A stretch of 64,000 nucleotides of DNA from Afipia sp. GTDB lineage: Bacteria > Pseudomonadota > Alphaproteobacteria > Rhizobiales > Xanthobacteraceae. The position numbers and the translations under genes were made by a program. Within the stretch, counting starts at the first letter, position 1. Every line of letters starts with the position of its first letter. Below the pieces are notes generated by a model. The model did not search any database and was not told where the DNA came from. It saw only the letters and a program-made list of their open reading frames with translations. The stretch lies in assembly GCA_024508675.1 (NCBI GenBank), contig JANINQ010000005.1:248001-312000 (forward strand). The letters run 5' to 3'. Below, in pieces: positions 20,746 to 29,102 of the stretch.

Positions 20746-21999
20746 ATGACGCGCGACCGCATCCACTTCCTGTTCCTGAACATCGGTCACTATCTGGACC
20801 ACCTGTTCACGCTGATCTTCGCCACCGTCGCGGCGCTCGCGCTCTCGCGCGAATGGGGCCTCAGCTACAGCGAACTTTTGAAATACGCCGCGCCGGGTTT
20901 CTTCGCCTTCGGCGTGTTCTCATGGCCTGCCGGATGGCTTGCGGACAAATGGAGCCGCGAAGGCATGATCGCCGTGTTCTTCGTCGGCATCGGCGCAGCG
21001 TCGATTGTAACCGGCTTTGCGCAGACGCCGCTGCAGGTCGGCATCGGCCTGTTCGTCGTCGGCATCTTCGCCGCGATCTATCATCCTGTCGGCCTCGCCA
21101 TCGTCACGCAGAAGTGGAAGAACACCGGCATGCGGCTGGCCACCAACGGCATCTGGGGCAATTTCGGCGTCGCCTCCGCCGCGCTGATCACCGGCTATTT
21201 CATCGACCACGGCGGCTGGCGCATCGCCTTTATCATTCCGGGCGTGATCTCCATCGGCATCGGCATTCTCTACACCATCCATCAGTGGGGTGAGATCGCG
21301 CATGCGCATCGCAAGGCGCCTGCGGCTGCTGTTGCCTCTGCGCCGCTCACCGGCGACATGAAGGCGCTGCTGCTGCGAATTTCAGCGATTGTGTTTCTGA
21401 CAACCGCCGTTTCCAGCCTGGTGTTTCAGTCGACCACATTCGCGCTGCCAAAGATCTTCGACGAACGCCTGCAGGGCATCGCCACCGACATGACGCAATG
21501 GCTGTCCGCAAGCGGCTTCACCGCCGCCAAGGGCGACATCGCCACCATGGTCGGCGCGTTCACCTTCGTCGTGTTCGCGGTGGCGTCGATGGCGCAGCTT
21601 GTGGTCGGCGCGCTGCTGGACAGGCTCGGCCCGCGCACCGTGTTCATGATCGTCTCGGCGATGCAGGTGGTGTTCTTCGCCGCCATGCCCGGCCTGCGCG
21701 ACGCATGGGCATTGGCTGCCGCGCTCGGCTTCATGCTCGGCGCGTTCGGCCAGATTCCAATCAACGATTTCATGATCGGCAAGATGGCGAGCGGCGAAGC
21801 CCGCGCGCGCATCTATGGCATCCGCTATGTCGTGAGTTTCACAGTGTTCGCGCTGGCGCTGCCAATGATCTCGTTCGTCTACGGCAATTACGGCTTCGAC
21901 ACGCTGTTCTGGCTGATGGCGACATCCGCCGCGATCATTTTCGTCGCGGTGGCGTGCCTGCCGTCGAAACTGCCGCAACCGGCGGCCGCGGCGGCGTAA
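20746..21999 (+). CDS. major facilitator superfamily transporter
   Basis: A 417-residue inner-membrane protein with 12 predicted hydrophobic segments in two halves separated by a charged linker (HAHRKAPAAAV, about residue 185-195). The motif WPAGWLADKWSREG fits the MFS loop 2-3 signature (GxLaDrxGrr). The start at 20746 follows GAAGAGG; 20677 would overlap the regulator promoter. It is likely an efflux or uptake carrier controlled by the neighbouring AraC protein; substrate unknown. Confidence 0.88.
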   Translation: MTRDRIHFLFLNIGHYLDHLFTLIFATVAALALSREWGLSYSELLKYAAPGFFAFGVFSWPAGWLADKWSREGMIAVFFVGIGAASIVTGFAQTPLQVGIGLFVVGIFAAIYHPVGLAIVTQKWKNTGMRLATNGIWGNFGVASAALITGYFIDHGGWRIAFIIPGVISIGIGILYTIHQWGEIAHAHRKAPAAAVASAPLTGDMKALLLRISAIVFLTTAVSSLVFQSTTFALPKIFDERLQGIATDMTQWLSASGFTAAKGDIATMVGAFTFVVFAVASMAQLVVGALLDRLGPRTVFMIVSAMQVVFFAAMPGLRDAWALAAALGFMLGAFGQIPINDFMIGKMASGEARARIYGIRYVVSFTVFALALPMISFVYGNYGFDTLFWLMATSAAIIFVAVACLPSKLPQPAAAAA

Positions 22000-22018
22000 A
22001 CAAAGCAATATCTCTCTG

Positions 22019-22131
22019 GTCGTCCCGGCGAAGGCCGGGACCCATACTCCCTGTCGACGTTTTGAAATGGCAGCTTCCACGCCACTCTTGAGAGGCCGGT
22101 GGTTATGGGTCCCGGCCTTCGCCGGGACGAC
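22019..22131. repeat. dispersed palindromic repeat pair, family B (copy 2)
   Basis: GTCGTCCCGGCGAAGGCCGG at the left and CCGGCCTTCGCCGGGACGAC at the right are exact inverted ends, each itself a small palindrome. It lies between two convergent genes and probably serves as a transcription end. Confidence 0.8.
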
Positions 22132-22183
22132 TCGTTGAAAGCCGATGCCGTGACCGGGATGTTTCCAGCGGACGCTGAACGCT

Positions 22184-22843
22184 TCACGCCGCCTGATTGA
22201 TCTCCGCCGAGACCTGACGGATCGCGCGGGCGAGTTGATCCGCGGGCTGCGCACCGGAGACGGCGTACTTCTGCGCGAACACGAAAGTCGGCACGCCGGA
22301 AATCCCTTTCTCGGAGGCTTCCTGCGCCTGTGCCGAAATCCGCTCCACATCCTCATCGGTGGCGAGGCGCTTGCGCACGCTCTCCGCATCGAGGCCGACG
22401 TCGGCCGCCGCCTGCACCAGCACGTTGGTATCGGTGAGGTCGCCACCATCGCGGAAATAAAGCTCCATGAGCTTTTGTTTCATCTGCGCGGCCTTGCCTT
22501 CGGCTTCAGCCCACAGGATCAGCCGGTGGCAATCGATGGTGTTGGGCTGACGCTTCACGCTGCCGGGGTTGTATTGCAGTCCCTCCTCGGCGGCCGCCGC
22601 GACCACGCGGCCCGCGATGTTCTTGTAGGCCTCGGGCGAACCGAACTTCGCGGTGAGATATTCGTCGCGCGTGATACCTTCGCGCGGCACCCATGGATTG
22701 AGGAAGAACGGCCGCCAGTTGACATGGACCGGCACATCGCTCGCCAGCGCCAGCGCGTCCTCGATGCGCTTCTTGCCGATGTAGCACCACGGGCACACAA
22801 CGTCGGAGACGATATCGATCTGCAGCGGCTTCAGGGCGGCCAT
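22184..22843 (-). CDS. DsbA-family (FrnE-like) oxidoreductase
   Basis: A 219-residue thioredoxin-fold protein of the cytoplasmic FrnE/2-hydroxychromene isomerase-like DsbA group. The active site CPWC is at C17/C20 right after the first strand (IDIVSDVVCPWCYIGKKRIE), and the cis-proline loop is GISGVPTFVF. There is no signal peptide, so it acts in the cytoplasm, probably in thiol redox reactions. RBS on the minus strand is GAGGACATCCC before the ATG. Confidence 0.9.
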   Translation of the reverse strand: MAALKPLQIDIVSDVVCPWCYIGKKRIEDALALASDVPVHVNWRPFFLNPWVPREGITRDEYLTAKFGSPEAYKNIAGRVVAAAAEEGLQYNPGSVKRQPNTIDCHRLILWAEAEGKAAQMKQKLMELYFRDGGDLTDTNVLVQAAADVGLDAESVRKRLATDEDVERISAQAQEASEKGISGVPTFVFAQKYAVSGAQPADQLARAIRQVSAEINQAA

Positions 22844-22903
22844 GGGATGTCCTCACAGGAATGAACCCGGAAGATAAGCCGCGGGGAAAACAAGGCAACC
22901 CGT

Positions 22904-23755
22904 TCAGGCCAACGATTTTGCGAGAGTCCGCATCTTTTGCGTCGTCATCTCGTCCGCCGGAAAGAACGTCTCCAGCGCCAGTTCCGACAGCGTCACATCC
23001 AGCGGCGTCCCAAACACCATCGTGGTCGAAATGAAGCTCAGGACATCGTCGCCCATCCTGATCCGGAACGGAATCGCAAGGCTGTCCGCGCCGACGGTCT
23101 GCGGCGCTTTCCGCGCAGGGACCGGATAGGTCTTCAGTTCCTCGTAAAGCGCGATCAGGACCGGGTCCGCGGTGGCTTCACATTGCCGGTGCAGGCGCTC
23201 GAGCAGATGCCCGCACCATTCGGCGAGATTGACCGTCAGTGGCGCAAGGCCCTGCGGATGAAAACTCAGCCGCATCACATTGATCGGAGACGCAAGCAGC
23301 GACGGCGCGACGCTGGCCAGAAACGGCGCGATCATCGCGTTGGCCGACACCAGATTCCAGTGCCGATCCACCGCCAGCGCCGGATACGGCTCATGGGCTT
23401 TCAGGATCGTTTCCATCGCCTGACGCGCAGCCGCCAGCGCAGGATCATCGAGCGAGCGGCTGGGAAATGCAGGCGCGAAACCTGCCGCCACCAGCAGCAC
23501 GTTGCGCTCGCGCAGCGGCACATCCAGCCGCTCGGCCAGACGCAGCACCATGTCGCGTGACGGCGCGGCACGTCCCGTCTCCACGAAGCTGAGATGCCGC
23601 GCGGAAATCTCCGCATCGCCCGCCAGATCAAGCTGGCTGAGATGGCGCCGCTGCCGCCATTCACGCAGGTGATCGCCGAAATGATTGGGCCGCGCATGGG
23701 CCGGCTTGACCGGGGATTTGACGGCGCGCCGCGCCGAAGTGTGTGCGTTCATCAT
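22904..23755 (-). CDS. XRE-family regulator with MmyB-like ligand domain
   Basis: A 283-residue regulator. Helix-turn-helix at residues about 35-90 (LREWRQRRHLSQLDLAGDAE, SARHLSFVETGRAAPSRDMV), followed by the MmyB-like ligand domain (WNLVSANAMIAPFLASV, NVMRLSFHPQGLAP). Relatives repress or activate a divergent neighbour in response to a small molecule. A 17-bp palindrome at 23790 stands between it and the divergent membrane-protein gene. Confidence 0.92.
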   Translation of the reverse strand: MMNAHTSARRAVKSPVKPAHARPNHFGDHLREWRQRRHLSQLDLAGDAEISARHLSFVETGRAAPSRDMVLRLAERLDVPLRERNVLLVAAGFAPAFPSRSLDDPALAAARQAMETILKAHEPYPALAVDRHWNLVSANAMIAPFLASVAPSLLASPINVMRLSFHPQGLAPLTVNLAEWCGHLLERLHRQCEATADPVLIALYEELKTYPVPARKAPQTVGADSLAIPFRIRMGDDVLSFISTTMVFGTPLDVTLSELALETFFPADEMTTQKMRTLAKSLA

Positions 23756-23789
23756 GGCAAAAACCTATCACGCAGAAATCGTGCATTCC

Positions 23790-23806
23790 ATTACCTGCCA
23801 GGTAAT
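23790..23806. promoter_or_regulatory. perfect palindrome, likely operator of the XRE regulator
   Basis: ATTACCTG-C-CAGGTAAT: 8-bp perfect arms around one base, lying between divergent genes at 23755 and 23871. Its size and position suit a dimeric XRE regulator that would control both promoters. Confidence 0.6.
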
Positions 23807-23870
23807 CGATCTGGGCGCACCGGCGGACAATTCTGGTTCTCGTCAACCACCACCCGCAAGGAGAACCACC

Positions 23871-24272
23871 ATGATCCATCCGTCCACCTTCCTTCGCCGT
23901 GCCCTTCAGATCGATGCCCTGTTCAGCGGCGTGTCCGCGCTGCTGCTGGTGTTCGGCGCAAACATCCTTGCGCCGATGACAAACCTGCCCGACGGCTTCC
24001 TGCGCAACACCGGCCTGGTGCTGGTGGCATTCGTGCTCGGTGTCGGCTATCTCGCCACGCGCGAGATGATGCCGAAGGCTGCGGTGTGGGCCGTGATCGC
24101 CATCAACGCGGTCTGGACCATCGACAGCATCGCGCTGCTCGTCAGCGGCTGGCTCTCACCCAACCTGCTCGGACAGGTCTTCATCGTGATGCAGGCCATT
24201 GCGGTCGGCGTCTTCGCGGAGCTGGAATTCATCGGGCTACGCAAGAGCGCTGACCCGGTCGCGGTCCGCTAA
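23871..24272 (+). CDS. small four-helix membrane protein
   Basis: A 133-residue inner-membrane protein with four hydrophobic stretches (about residues 15-37, 45-65, 72-92, 100-120). The AAGGAG ribosome site 7 nt before the ATG is strong. Residues and layout recall SPW/DoxX-like small membrane proteins but no signature is clear. It is divergent from the XRE regulator and is the likely target of the 23790 palindrome. Function unknown. Confidence 0.75.
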   Translation: MIHPSTFLRRALQIDALFSGVSALLLVFGANILAPMTNLPDGFLRNTGLVLVAFVLGVGYLATREMMPKAAVWAVIAINAVWTIDSIALLVSGWLSPNLLGQVFIVMQAIAVGVFAELEFIGLRKSADPVAVR

Positions 24273-24407
24273 GCACTTCCTAACCAAAATGCCGGGCGGA
24301 ATGCGCTGCCCGCCCGGTATTTTCGTTTCCGTAGAATTTTATCGATCTCCCTTCCGGCCATTTAATCCGCACTGGTTAGGCTCGAACCGTTGTCATGGGA
24401 GCCGGAC

Positions 24408-24620
24408 ATGTCGGTCATGGAAGCGGACTTTAGCGACGAAGCCGAAGCAGATGCGGATGCGTTCGATCATCGCCTGCCGCTGGTGCTGCTGCGCGAACGC
24501 CGCCGCGAACTGGTGATGGAAATGCGCGCCCGCGGGCCGAAGCTTTCGACCGTGCTGATCCATGAGATCGCGGCCGTCCAGCAGACCATCAAGGCTGTCG
24601 AAGCCGTCATCGCGGAATAG
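24408..24620 (+). CDS. small hypothetical protein
   Basis: A 70-residue acidic protein, predicted mostly helical (LLRERRRELVMEMRARGPKL, HEIAAVQQTIKAVEAVIAE). No membrane segment, no known family. GGGAG stands 7 nt upstream of the ATG at 24408; an in-frame TTG at 24390 is a poorer start. It stands alone, 136 bp after the membrane-protein gene. Confidence 0.5.
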   Translation: MSVMEADFSDEAEADADAFDHRLPLVLLRERRRELVMEMRARGPKLSTVLIHEIAAVQQTIKAVEAVIAE

Positions 24621-24732
24621 AGCGATCCATTCATCCACAGAATGAGCCGGTCCGGCCCTTGCCGGAACCGGCATGAGCGCGCTTCAGTCCCCTCGCCGCA
24701 ATAATGCGGCCATCCACATCCGGGGACCTGTC

Positions 24733-24909
24733 ATGAATCTCAGCGCGCCATCGTTTCCGATTTTCCTCGTCTCGATCATTCTCGCCATTCTGGCCGCGCT
24801 CGCGGTCTATGCGCGCATCAAGATCCCGTTCATCAGCGGTCACGGCTTTGCGACGCTGGGCATCAGCTATCTGCTGCTGCTGGCCGGAAACATGTTCAAG
24901 GGACTGTGA
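24733..24909 (+). CDS. small membrane protein with two hydrophobic helices
   Basis: A 58-residue protein with two membrane segments (PIFLVSIILAILAALAVY and ATLGISYLLLLAGNMF) joined by a short polar loop ARIKIPFISGHG. GGGGA lies 6-10 nt before the ATG. Similar small proteins occur widely in this family of bacteria without a known role. The start at 24673 would add 20 charged residues without support. Confidence 0.65.
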   Translation: MNLSAPSFPIFLVSIILAILAALAVYARIKIPFISGHGFATLGISYLLLLAGNMFKGL

Positions 24910-24947
24910 CGGCGCGCGTGCGCCATTGTGAATCATCGGAACAGAGA

Positions 24948-25394
24948 ATGCTCAACCTCGCCCTGCCCATCACGCTTGCCTTCGCCGCAGGCATCAGCAT
25001 CGTCATCCAGCAGGCTCTCAATGCAAACCTGCGCCACGCGCTCGACTCGGCCCCGTGGTCCGGGTTTGCGAGCTACTTCGTCGGCGTCATCTGCATGGCC
25101 GTGCTAGCGGTCGCGCTGCGCGATCCCGTCCCATCGGCCGCCGTCGCCAGCCGGATTCCCTGGTGGGCGTGGAGCGGCGGCCTGTTCGGCGCGATCTTCA
25201 TCGGCCTTGCGATCTACCTGATCCCGATCCTTGGCGCTGCCACTTTCATCTCGGTCCTGATCGCGGGACAGATGCTGACATCCGTCGCCTTCGATCATTT
25301 CGGCTGGCTGGGGCTTGAGCAGCGCACCGTCGATCTGCCGCGCCTGATCGGCGCGAGCTTGCTGATCGCGGGCGTGATCCTGATCCGGCGCTGA
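24948..25394 (+). CDS. DMT-superfamily YdcZ-type membrane protein
   Basis: A 148-residue inner-membrane protein with five hydrophobic helices (residues about 5-22, 37-57, 72-93, 97-117, 128-147), matching the DUF606/YdcZ half-size drug/metabolite transporter-like proteins, which probably dimerise. The PWWAWSGGLFGAIFIG motif at the third helix is typical. The start at 24948 removes 14 polar residues. Substrate unknown. Confidence 0.8.
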   Translation: MLNLALPITLAFAAGISIVIQQALNANLRHALDSAPWSGFASYFVGVICMAVLAVALRDPVPSAAVASRIPWWAWSGGLFGAIFIGLAIYLIPILGAATFISVLIAGQMLTSVAFDHFGWLGLEQRTVDLPRLIGASLLIAGVILIRR

Positions 25395-25433
25395 AGCGGG
25401 AAACGGCACGCCGCCAAAAGCGGCGATGCCGGA

Positions 25434-26132
25434 TTATGACGCGCGCTTTGCGCGGGTCGAAGCCTTGGCGGTGTTCCTGGGCTGCACGCGTGACAGCGGT
25501 TTGGTCCGCGACGCCTTGGTCTTGGTGGGCTTGCCGGTGCCGCGCGCATGGGCGTTGGCGCGTGCGGCGCTCAGCGGCTTCTTCGCCGTTTTCGAGGACT
25601 TGGCCTTCCCAGCGGCCTTCGTCGCCTTGCGGGCAGCTTTCTCGGCCTGCTTGGCGGCCTTCTTCTCAGCCTTGAGCTTGAGCTTCAGCCTTTCAGCGCG
25701 CTCCTCGGCACGCTTCTTGGCCCGCTTCTTCTCGCAGTGGTCACACTTGCAGCCGATCGGCTTGAGAAAGATTTTGAAATAGTCGGTGCCGTAGTCGTAG
25801 TTGATCTCCTCGCCCGGCTCGATGGTCTTGATGGCGCGGATGATCACCTTGCGCTTGCGCGAATTGACGTCCGACTCCGCATTCGGCCTGCACGCATGGT
25901 TGATGTAGCGGGCGATGTTCTTGCGGGTGGAACCGTCGATGGTCCAGCGATTGTTGATTTCGAACAGGTACTTGTTGTCGATATCGTCGTGCTTCTTGTT
26001 CTTCGAGTCGAGCAACGGCCCAAAATAGCGGATGATCTTGGTGCCCTTCTTGATCTTCTGGGTGGCGAAGAGACCGAGCCCGGTCTTGGACCGGCCGATG
26101 CGATAGGGCTTGCTGGACGAGATTTCGGGCAT
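25434..26132 (-). CDS. SET-domain protein-lysine methyltransferase candidate with histone-H1-like tail
   Basis: A 232-residue protein. A complete SET domain fills residues 10-118: SKTGLGLFA (SAM site), YINHACRPNAE (NHxCxPN, catalytic knot, residues 78-84) and GEEINYDYG (107-114). Residues 128-133 are CKCDHC, a post-SET zinc motif. Residues 134-232 are Lys/Ala/Arg-rich and resemble histone H1 or HU-type tails, so it could bind DNA or polyanions. Bacterial SET proteins methylate lysine in nucleoid or ribosomal proteins; the target here is unknown. Confidence 0.9.
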   Translation of the reverse strand: MPEISSSKPYRIGRSKTGLGLFATQKIKKGTKIIRYFGPLLDSKNKKHDDIDNKYLFEINNRWTIDGSTRKNIARYINHACRPNAESDVNSRKRKVIIRAIKTIEPGEEINYDYGTDYFKIFLKPIGCKCDHCEKKRAKKRAEERAERLKLKLKAEKKAAKQAEKAARKATKAAGKAKSSKTAKKPLSAARANAHARGTGKPTKTKASRTKPLSRVQPRNTAKASTRAKRAS

Positions 26133-26300
26133 GGCTCACAACAGGACTGAACGGGGACACTGATACGCGCTGACAGTGCTTCTAATGCGATTCCGCGCAT
26201 GATGACATGTTTTTCGCAGGCGCGGCATGAACGATCCACACGCCTGATGCGACAAATACAGACGAATCCATCAATCGGCCCGGAATAACCAGTTCCCCGC

Positions 26301-26936
26301 ATGTCGCGCATATCCCTGATCGCCCTCACGCTGACATCCATGCTGCTGACATTCAGCGCGGCGATGGCGCAGACGGTCCAAAACGTCAGCAGTTACACCT
26401 CTACCGATCCGAAACAGTGCCGGCAGGCCGGTGCCGTTCACGATGAAGACGGCGGCGGCACGCGGGTCTGCCCCGGCCCTCAGGGCCTTGTGGTGGTGAT
26501 CAGTGAAGGCGATCTGCGCGAGACGGTCAGCGTGGGCCGCACCCGCAAGGCAGCGGTGGCAGAACCCGCGGCCAGGGCATGGTTCGGGCCGTTCAGTTCG
26601 ACAACGCATACAATCGAATGGCGGCAGGAAGCGAAGGGCAAACCGCCCTTCGCCATGATCCAGCGCTGGCATCTCGCCGACATTGCCGACGAGGACAAGG
26701 ACGGCCGCCCGAAGACAAAGCAATTGTTCGTTGTCACAAAACTCGCGCCGGCAGGCGCGAAGGCCGGGACCGGCGTCTGTCATGTCGCCTACATCGACAT
26801 CGCGGCGAATGCCGACGCCATCGAACTCGCCCGCAAGGCGGTAGACACCCTCGCCCACGATTTCAAATGTGACACCGGCAAGGTGCAGGCGGTCGGCACG
26901 AGCGGACGCGCCGCCGAACTGGCCATGCCGCGCTAG
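26301..26936 (+). CDS. exported protein of unknown function
   Basis: A 211-residue precursor with a signal peptide (LIALTLTSMLLTFSAAMAQ, cleavage near residue 23). The mature region has four cysteines (QCRQ, VCPGP, GVCHV, FKCDT), a Gly-rich loop and IEWRQEAKGKPPFAMIQRWH. Periplasmic or envelope location is likely. No family recognised. Its stop shares the palindrome CTAG with the stop of the convergent gene. Confidence 0.75.
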   Translation: MSRISLIALTLTSMLLTFSAAMAQTVQNVSSYTSTDPKQCRQAGAVHDEDGGGTRVCPGPQGLVVVISEGDLRETVSVGRTRKAAVAEPAARAWFGPFSSTTHTIEWRQEAKGKPPFAMIQRWHLADIADEDKDGRPKTKQLFVVTKLAPAGAKAGTGVCHVAYIDIAANADAIELARKAVDTLAHDFKCDTGKVQAVGTSGRAAELAMPR

Positions 26937-27202
26937 GCCGAGCCGCGAGCGGTTTTCTTCGATGCCGGTTTACTTGCCGCGCGCTTGCGCCCGACGCGCT
27001 TCTTCGCAGCAGGCTTCTTTTTCGGGGTCTTCGAAGCGGACGCCGCGCGCATATTGTCCACGAGGTTGGGATAGCGCCGCCCGGCCCGCCGGGCGCGGGC
27101 CTTCGTCGCCGATTTCTGTGCGGGGCTGAGATGTTGCAACGCCTTGCCCGCGCGCTTGCGCGGGTTGTCGCGTTTCCAGGGCCCGCGGGGTGTTCTGGCC
27201 AT
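26933..27202 (-). CDS. small basic protein with Lys/Ala-rich tail
   Basis: An 89-residue, very basic protein. The conserved-looking core RGPWKRDNPRKRAGK and LSPAQKSATKARARRAGRRYPNLVDNM is followed by a histone-like tail (KKKPAAKKRVGRKRAASKPA). Likely nucleic-acid binding by charge, but no family can be named. Start at 27202 is the second ATG; 27226 is also possible. It lies between the SET-domain gene and a TetR gene whose N-terminus has the same kind of Lys/Ala-rich segment. Confidence 0.6.
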   Translation of the reverse strand: MARTPRGPWKRDNPRKRAGKALQHLSPAQKSATKARARRAGRRYPNLVDNMRAASASKTPKKKPAAKKRVGRKRAASKPASKKTARGSA

Positions 27203-27234
27203 GCGTACCAACGCATGACGGCGCAACGGGTTGC

Positions 27235-27999
27235 CTATCGGCAGGCAGGGGCCGGCTTGAGCATCGCCGCCAGCAATTCCTCGGCGGTCACGCCGGGCGT
27301 CGCATCGAGGATGTGCTGCAGGCGGCCATCGAGATAAAGCATCGCGAAACCATGCACCTGCGACCAGATACGCGCGACATCGGCAGCCTGCTCGATGGTC
27401 AGGTGATCGAGCGCGAGGTTTTCGTGACGCTGCGCGGCGACGATGCCCGCCAGCTTGGCGAAAGCCGCCTTGGAGGCTTCGTTCAGCATCGGACGGCTGT
27501 GATCGAGCCGCTCGGCGCGGAACATAAGCTGGAACATGCAGGGATTGTCGCGCGCAAACGCGACATAGGCATTGGCGCGGGCGCGGGCGGAAGACATCAC
27601 ATCCGGACCGGCCTCACAGGCCGCCTGCCCGAGTGCCGCGGAGAACTTCTGGAAGCCGATGGCGGCAAGCTCGCTCAAAAGCCCCGTGACGTCGCCGAAA
27701 TGATGCGCGGGCGCTGCATGGGACACGCCGGCTTCGCGGGCCACCGCCCGCAATGTCAGGCCGTTGATGCCCTCCCGGTCGGCCACGCGCTTGGCGGCCT
27801 TGAGCAGGGCTTCATGCAAATCGCCGTGATGATAGGGCGTGCCGCGGTCAGCTTTCTGTGCGCCTGTGCCGCCGGAACGCGGCTTTTTCGGCGCGGAACC
27901 GCCCGTCTTCCGGGCCACAACGGACTTGGCGACAGGCTTTTTGGCCCCCGAACGGGCGCGGGAGCTGTCCGCAAGCTTCGCTGCATTTGGACCGGCCAT
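27235..27999 (-). CDS. TetR-family regulator with a long basic N-terminal tail
   Basis: A 254-residue regulator. Residues 1-54 are an unusual Ala/Lys/Arg-rich tail (AKKPVAKSVVARKTGG), then the TetR HTH (LLKAAKRVADREGINGLTLR, AREAGVSHAAPAHHFGD), and a WHG-type ligand domain (IWSQVHGFAMLYLDGRLQHI). The YHHGDL motif opening the HTH is that of the WHG subfamily. It is divergent from the three tandem membrane-protein genes and two TTGAC-N3-GTCAA-like sites stand between. Confidence 0.9.
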   Translation of the reverse strand: MAGPNAAKLADSSRARSGAKKPVAKSVVARKTGGSAPKKPRSGGTGAQKADRGTPYHHGDLHEALLKAAKRVADREGINGLTLRAVAREAGVSHAAPAHHFGDVTGLLSELAAIGFQKFSAALGQAACEAGPDVMSSARARANAYVAFARDNPCMFQLMFRAERLDHSRPMLNEASKAAFAKLAGIVAAQRHENLALDHLTIEQAADVARIWSQVHGFAMLYLDGRLQHILDATPGVTAEELLAAMLKPAPACR

Positions 28000-28014
28000 G
28001 ACCGCAATCTAGGT

Positions 28015-28096
28015 ATGCATTTTGACGCTGTCAAGATTTTCCTTGACGAGTCTCCGGCGAGGCCCTAAATGCATCTTTACAACGTCAAGATGTTCC
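28015..28096. promoter_or_regulatory. twin operator-like repeats, probable TetR sites
   Basis: Two 28-bp direct repeats start at 28015 and 28069 with 22 of 28 bases identical (both open with ATGCAT and close with GTCAAGAT-TTCC). Each contains a near-palindrome: TTGAC-GCT-GTCAA (28022-28034) and TTTAC-AAC-GTCAA (28076-28088). The spacing of 54 bp is about five helical turns. They lie between the divergent TetR gene and 28109. Confidence 0.6.
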
Positions 28097-28108
28097 AAGG
28101 CGACCGCC

Positions 28109-28675
28109 ATGGCCCTTTTTCTGATCCTTGCCCCGTTCGCGACCTTCGCCACGCTGATGATGCTGACCACGGCAAAGATCAGTCTGCTGGCGAGCGCCGC
28201 TGTCGCCTTCGGCCTGGTCCTGCGAGATATGCTTACCGGCCGTTCGATCAAGATGCTGACCGCCGGTGCCCTTGCCATTTTTGCCTCGCTTGCCGGTTAT
28301 CACCTGATCGGCGCCGACATGAGCCCCACCTCGGTCCGGCTCGCTGTCGATGGCAGCATCCTGGCCCTCGCCCTCGGCTCCATCGCACTCCGCAGGCCCT
28401 TCACGCTGCAGCACGCACGCGAAGTGGTCGATACCGAAACCGCCCAGCGTCCCCTCTTCCTGCGCACCAACTACATCCTCACCTGGGTGTGGAGCGCAGC
28501 TTTCGTTCTGATGCTCGTCGCCGACATGGTGGCGATCTACCTGCCCAGCATGCCGCTGTGGATCTGCGCGGCCATCGCCTTCGCGATCCGCAACAGCGCC
28601 ATCTACTTCACCCAATGGTACCCGAAGCACGTTCGCGCCGGGATCGCGGCCAGCGCCACGACGGCTGCTGCCTGA
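28109..28675 (+). CDS. YciB-like multi-pass membrane protein (first of three)
   Basis: A 188-residue inner-membrane protein with about six hydrophobic helices. The second half (LALGSIALRRPFTLQHAREV, VWSAAFVLMLVADM) lines up with the YciB-like protein at 29103, so it looks like a diverged relative. Intracellular septation protein A (YciB) homologues affect cell division and envelope synthesis in E. coli. The chosen ATG follows AAGG; an in-frame upstream frame would cross the operator. First gene after the twin operators. Confidence 0.7.
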   Translation: MALFLILAPFATFATLMMLTTAKISLLASAAVAFGLVLRDMLTGRSIKMLTAGALAIFASLAGYHLIGADMSPTSVRLAVDGSILALALGSIALRRPFTLQHAREVVDTETAQRPLFLRTNYILTWVWSAAFVLMLVADMVAIYLPSMPLWICAAIAFAIRNSAIYFTQWYPKHVRAGIAASATTAAA

Positions 28676-28717
28676 TCCCGACCTCAGCGCAAACCTTTTA
28701 CAGACCAGGAGCCACCA

Positions 28718-29092
28718 ATGGCCCGCACCACTCTTCGAATTCTTCTCGGCTTCCTCTCCACCGCCATCTTCTTCGCAGCCTTCGTGCTGGTCGGCGATGT
28801 CCTGCTCGCCGCCCTCGCCGCCGCGACCGTTGTCGTCGGACAGATCGTGTTCGGACGCACCACCGGCGCGCGGCCCAGTCATGCGGTCTGGGCCAGCCTC
28901 GCGCTGGTCCTGACACTCACCGGCGTCACGCTCGCAGGTGACGACACGACGTCGGCCTCTCTTGCTTCACCGGCCGAGTTTACCGGCTCGGTGTCCAACT
29001 GCGCCTGCAAGCCGTCCGCCAAGCCCGGCCACATTCCGCTCGCACCGCAGTCCGCGCCGAAGACCCTTGCTCCGTCGCCCGGGCCTGTGTGA
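28718..29092 (+). CDS. half-size YciB-like membrane protein (second of three)
   Basis: A 124-residue protein whose first 75 residues match the N-terminal half of the 29103 protein (shared FxSTxxF, GDxxxA, WASLALV and TLxxxD positions, three hydrophobic helices). The last 45 residues are a Pro/Ser-rich tail with no membrane segment (PGHIPLAPQSAPKTLAP). It may be a truncated duplicate or a partner subunit. The spacing to 29103 is 10 bp, so they are one operon. Confidence 0.65.
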   Translation: MARTTLRILLGFLSTAIFFAAFVLVGDVLLAALAAATVVVGQIVFGRTTGARPSHAVWASLALVLTLTGVTLAGDDTTSASLASPAEFTGSVSNCACKPSAKPGHIPLAPQSAPKTLAPSPGPV

Positions 29093-29102
29093 CAGTCCCG
29101 GC

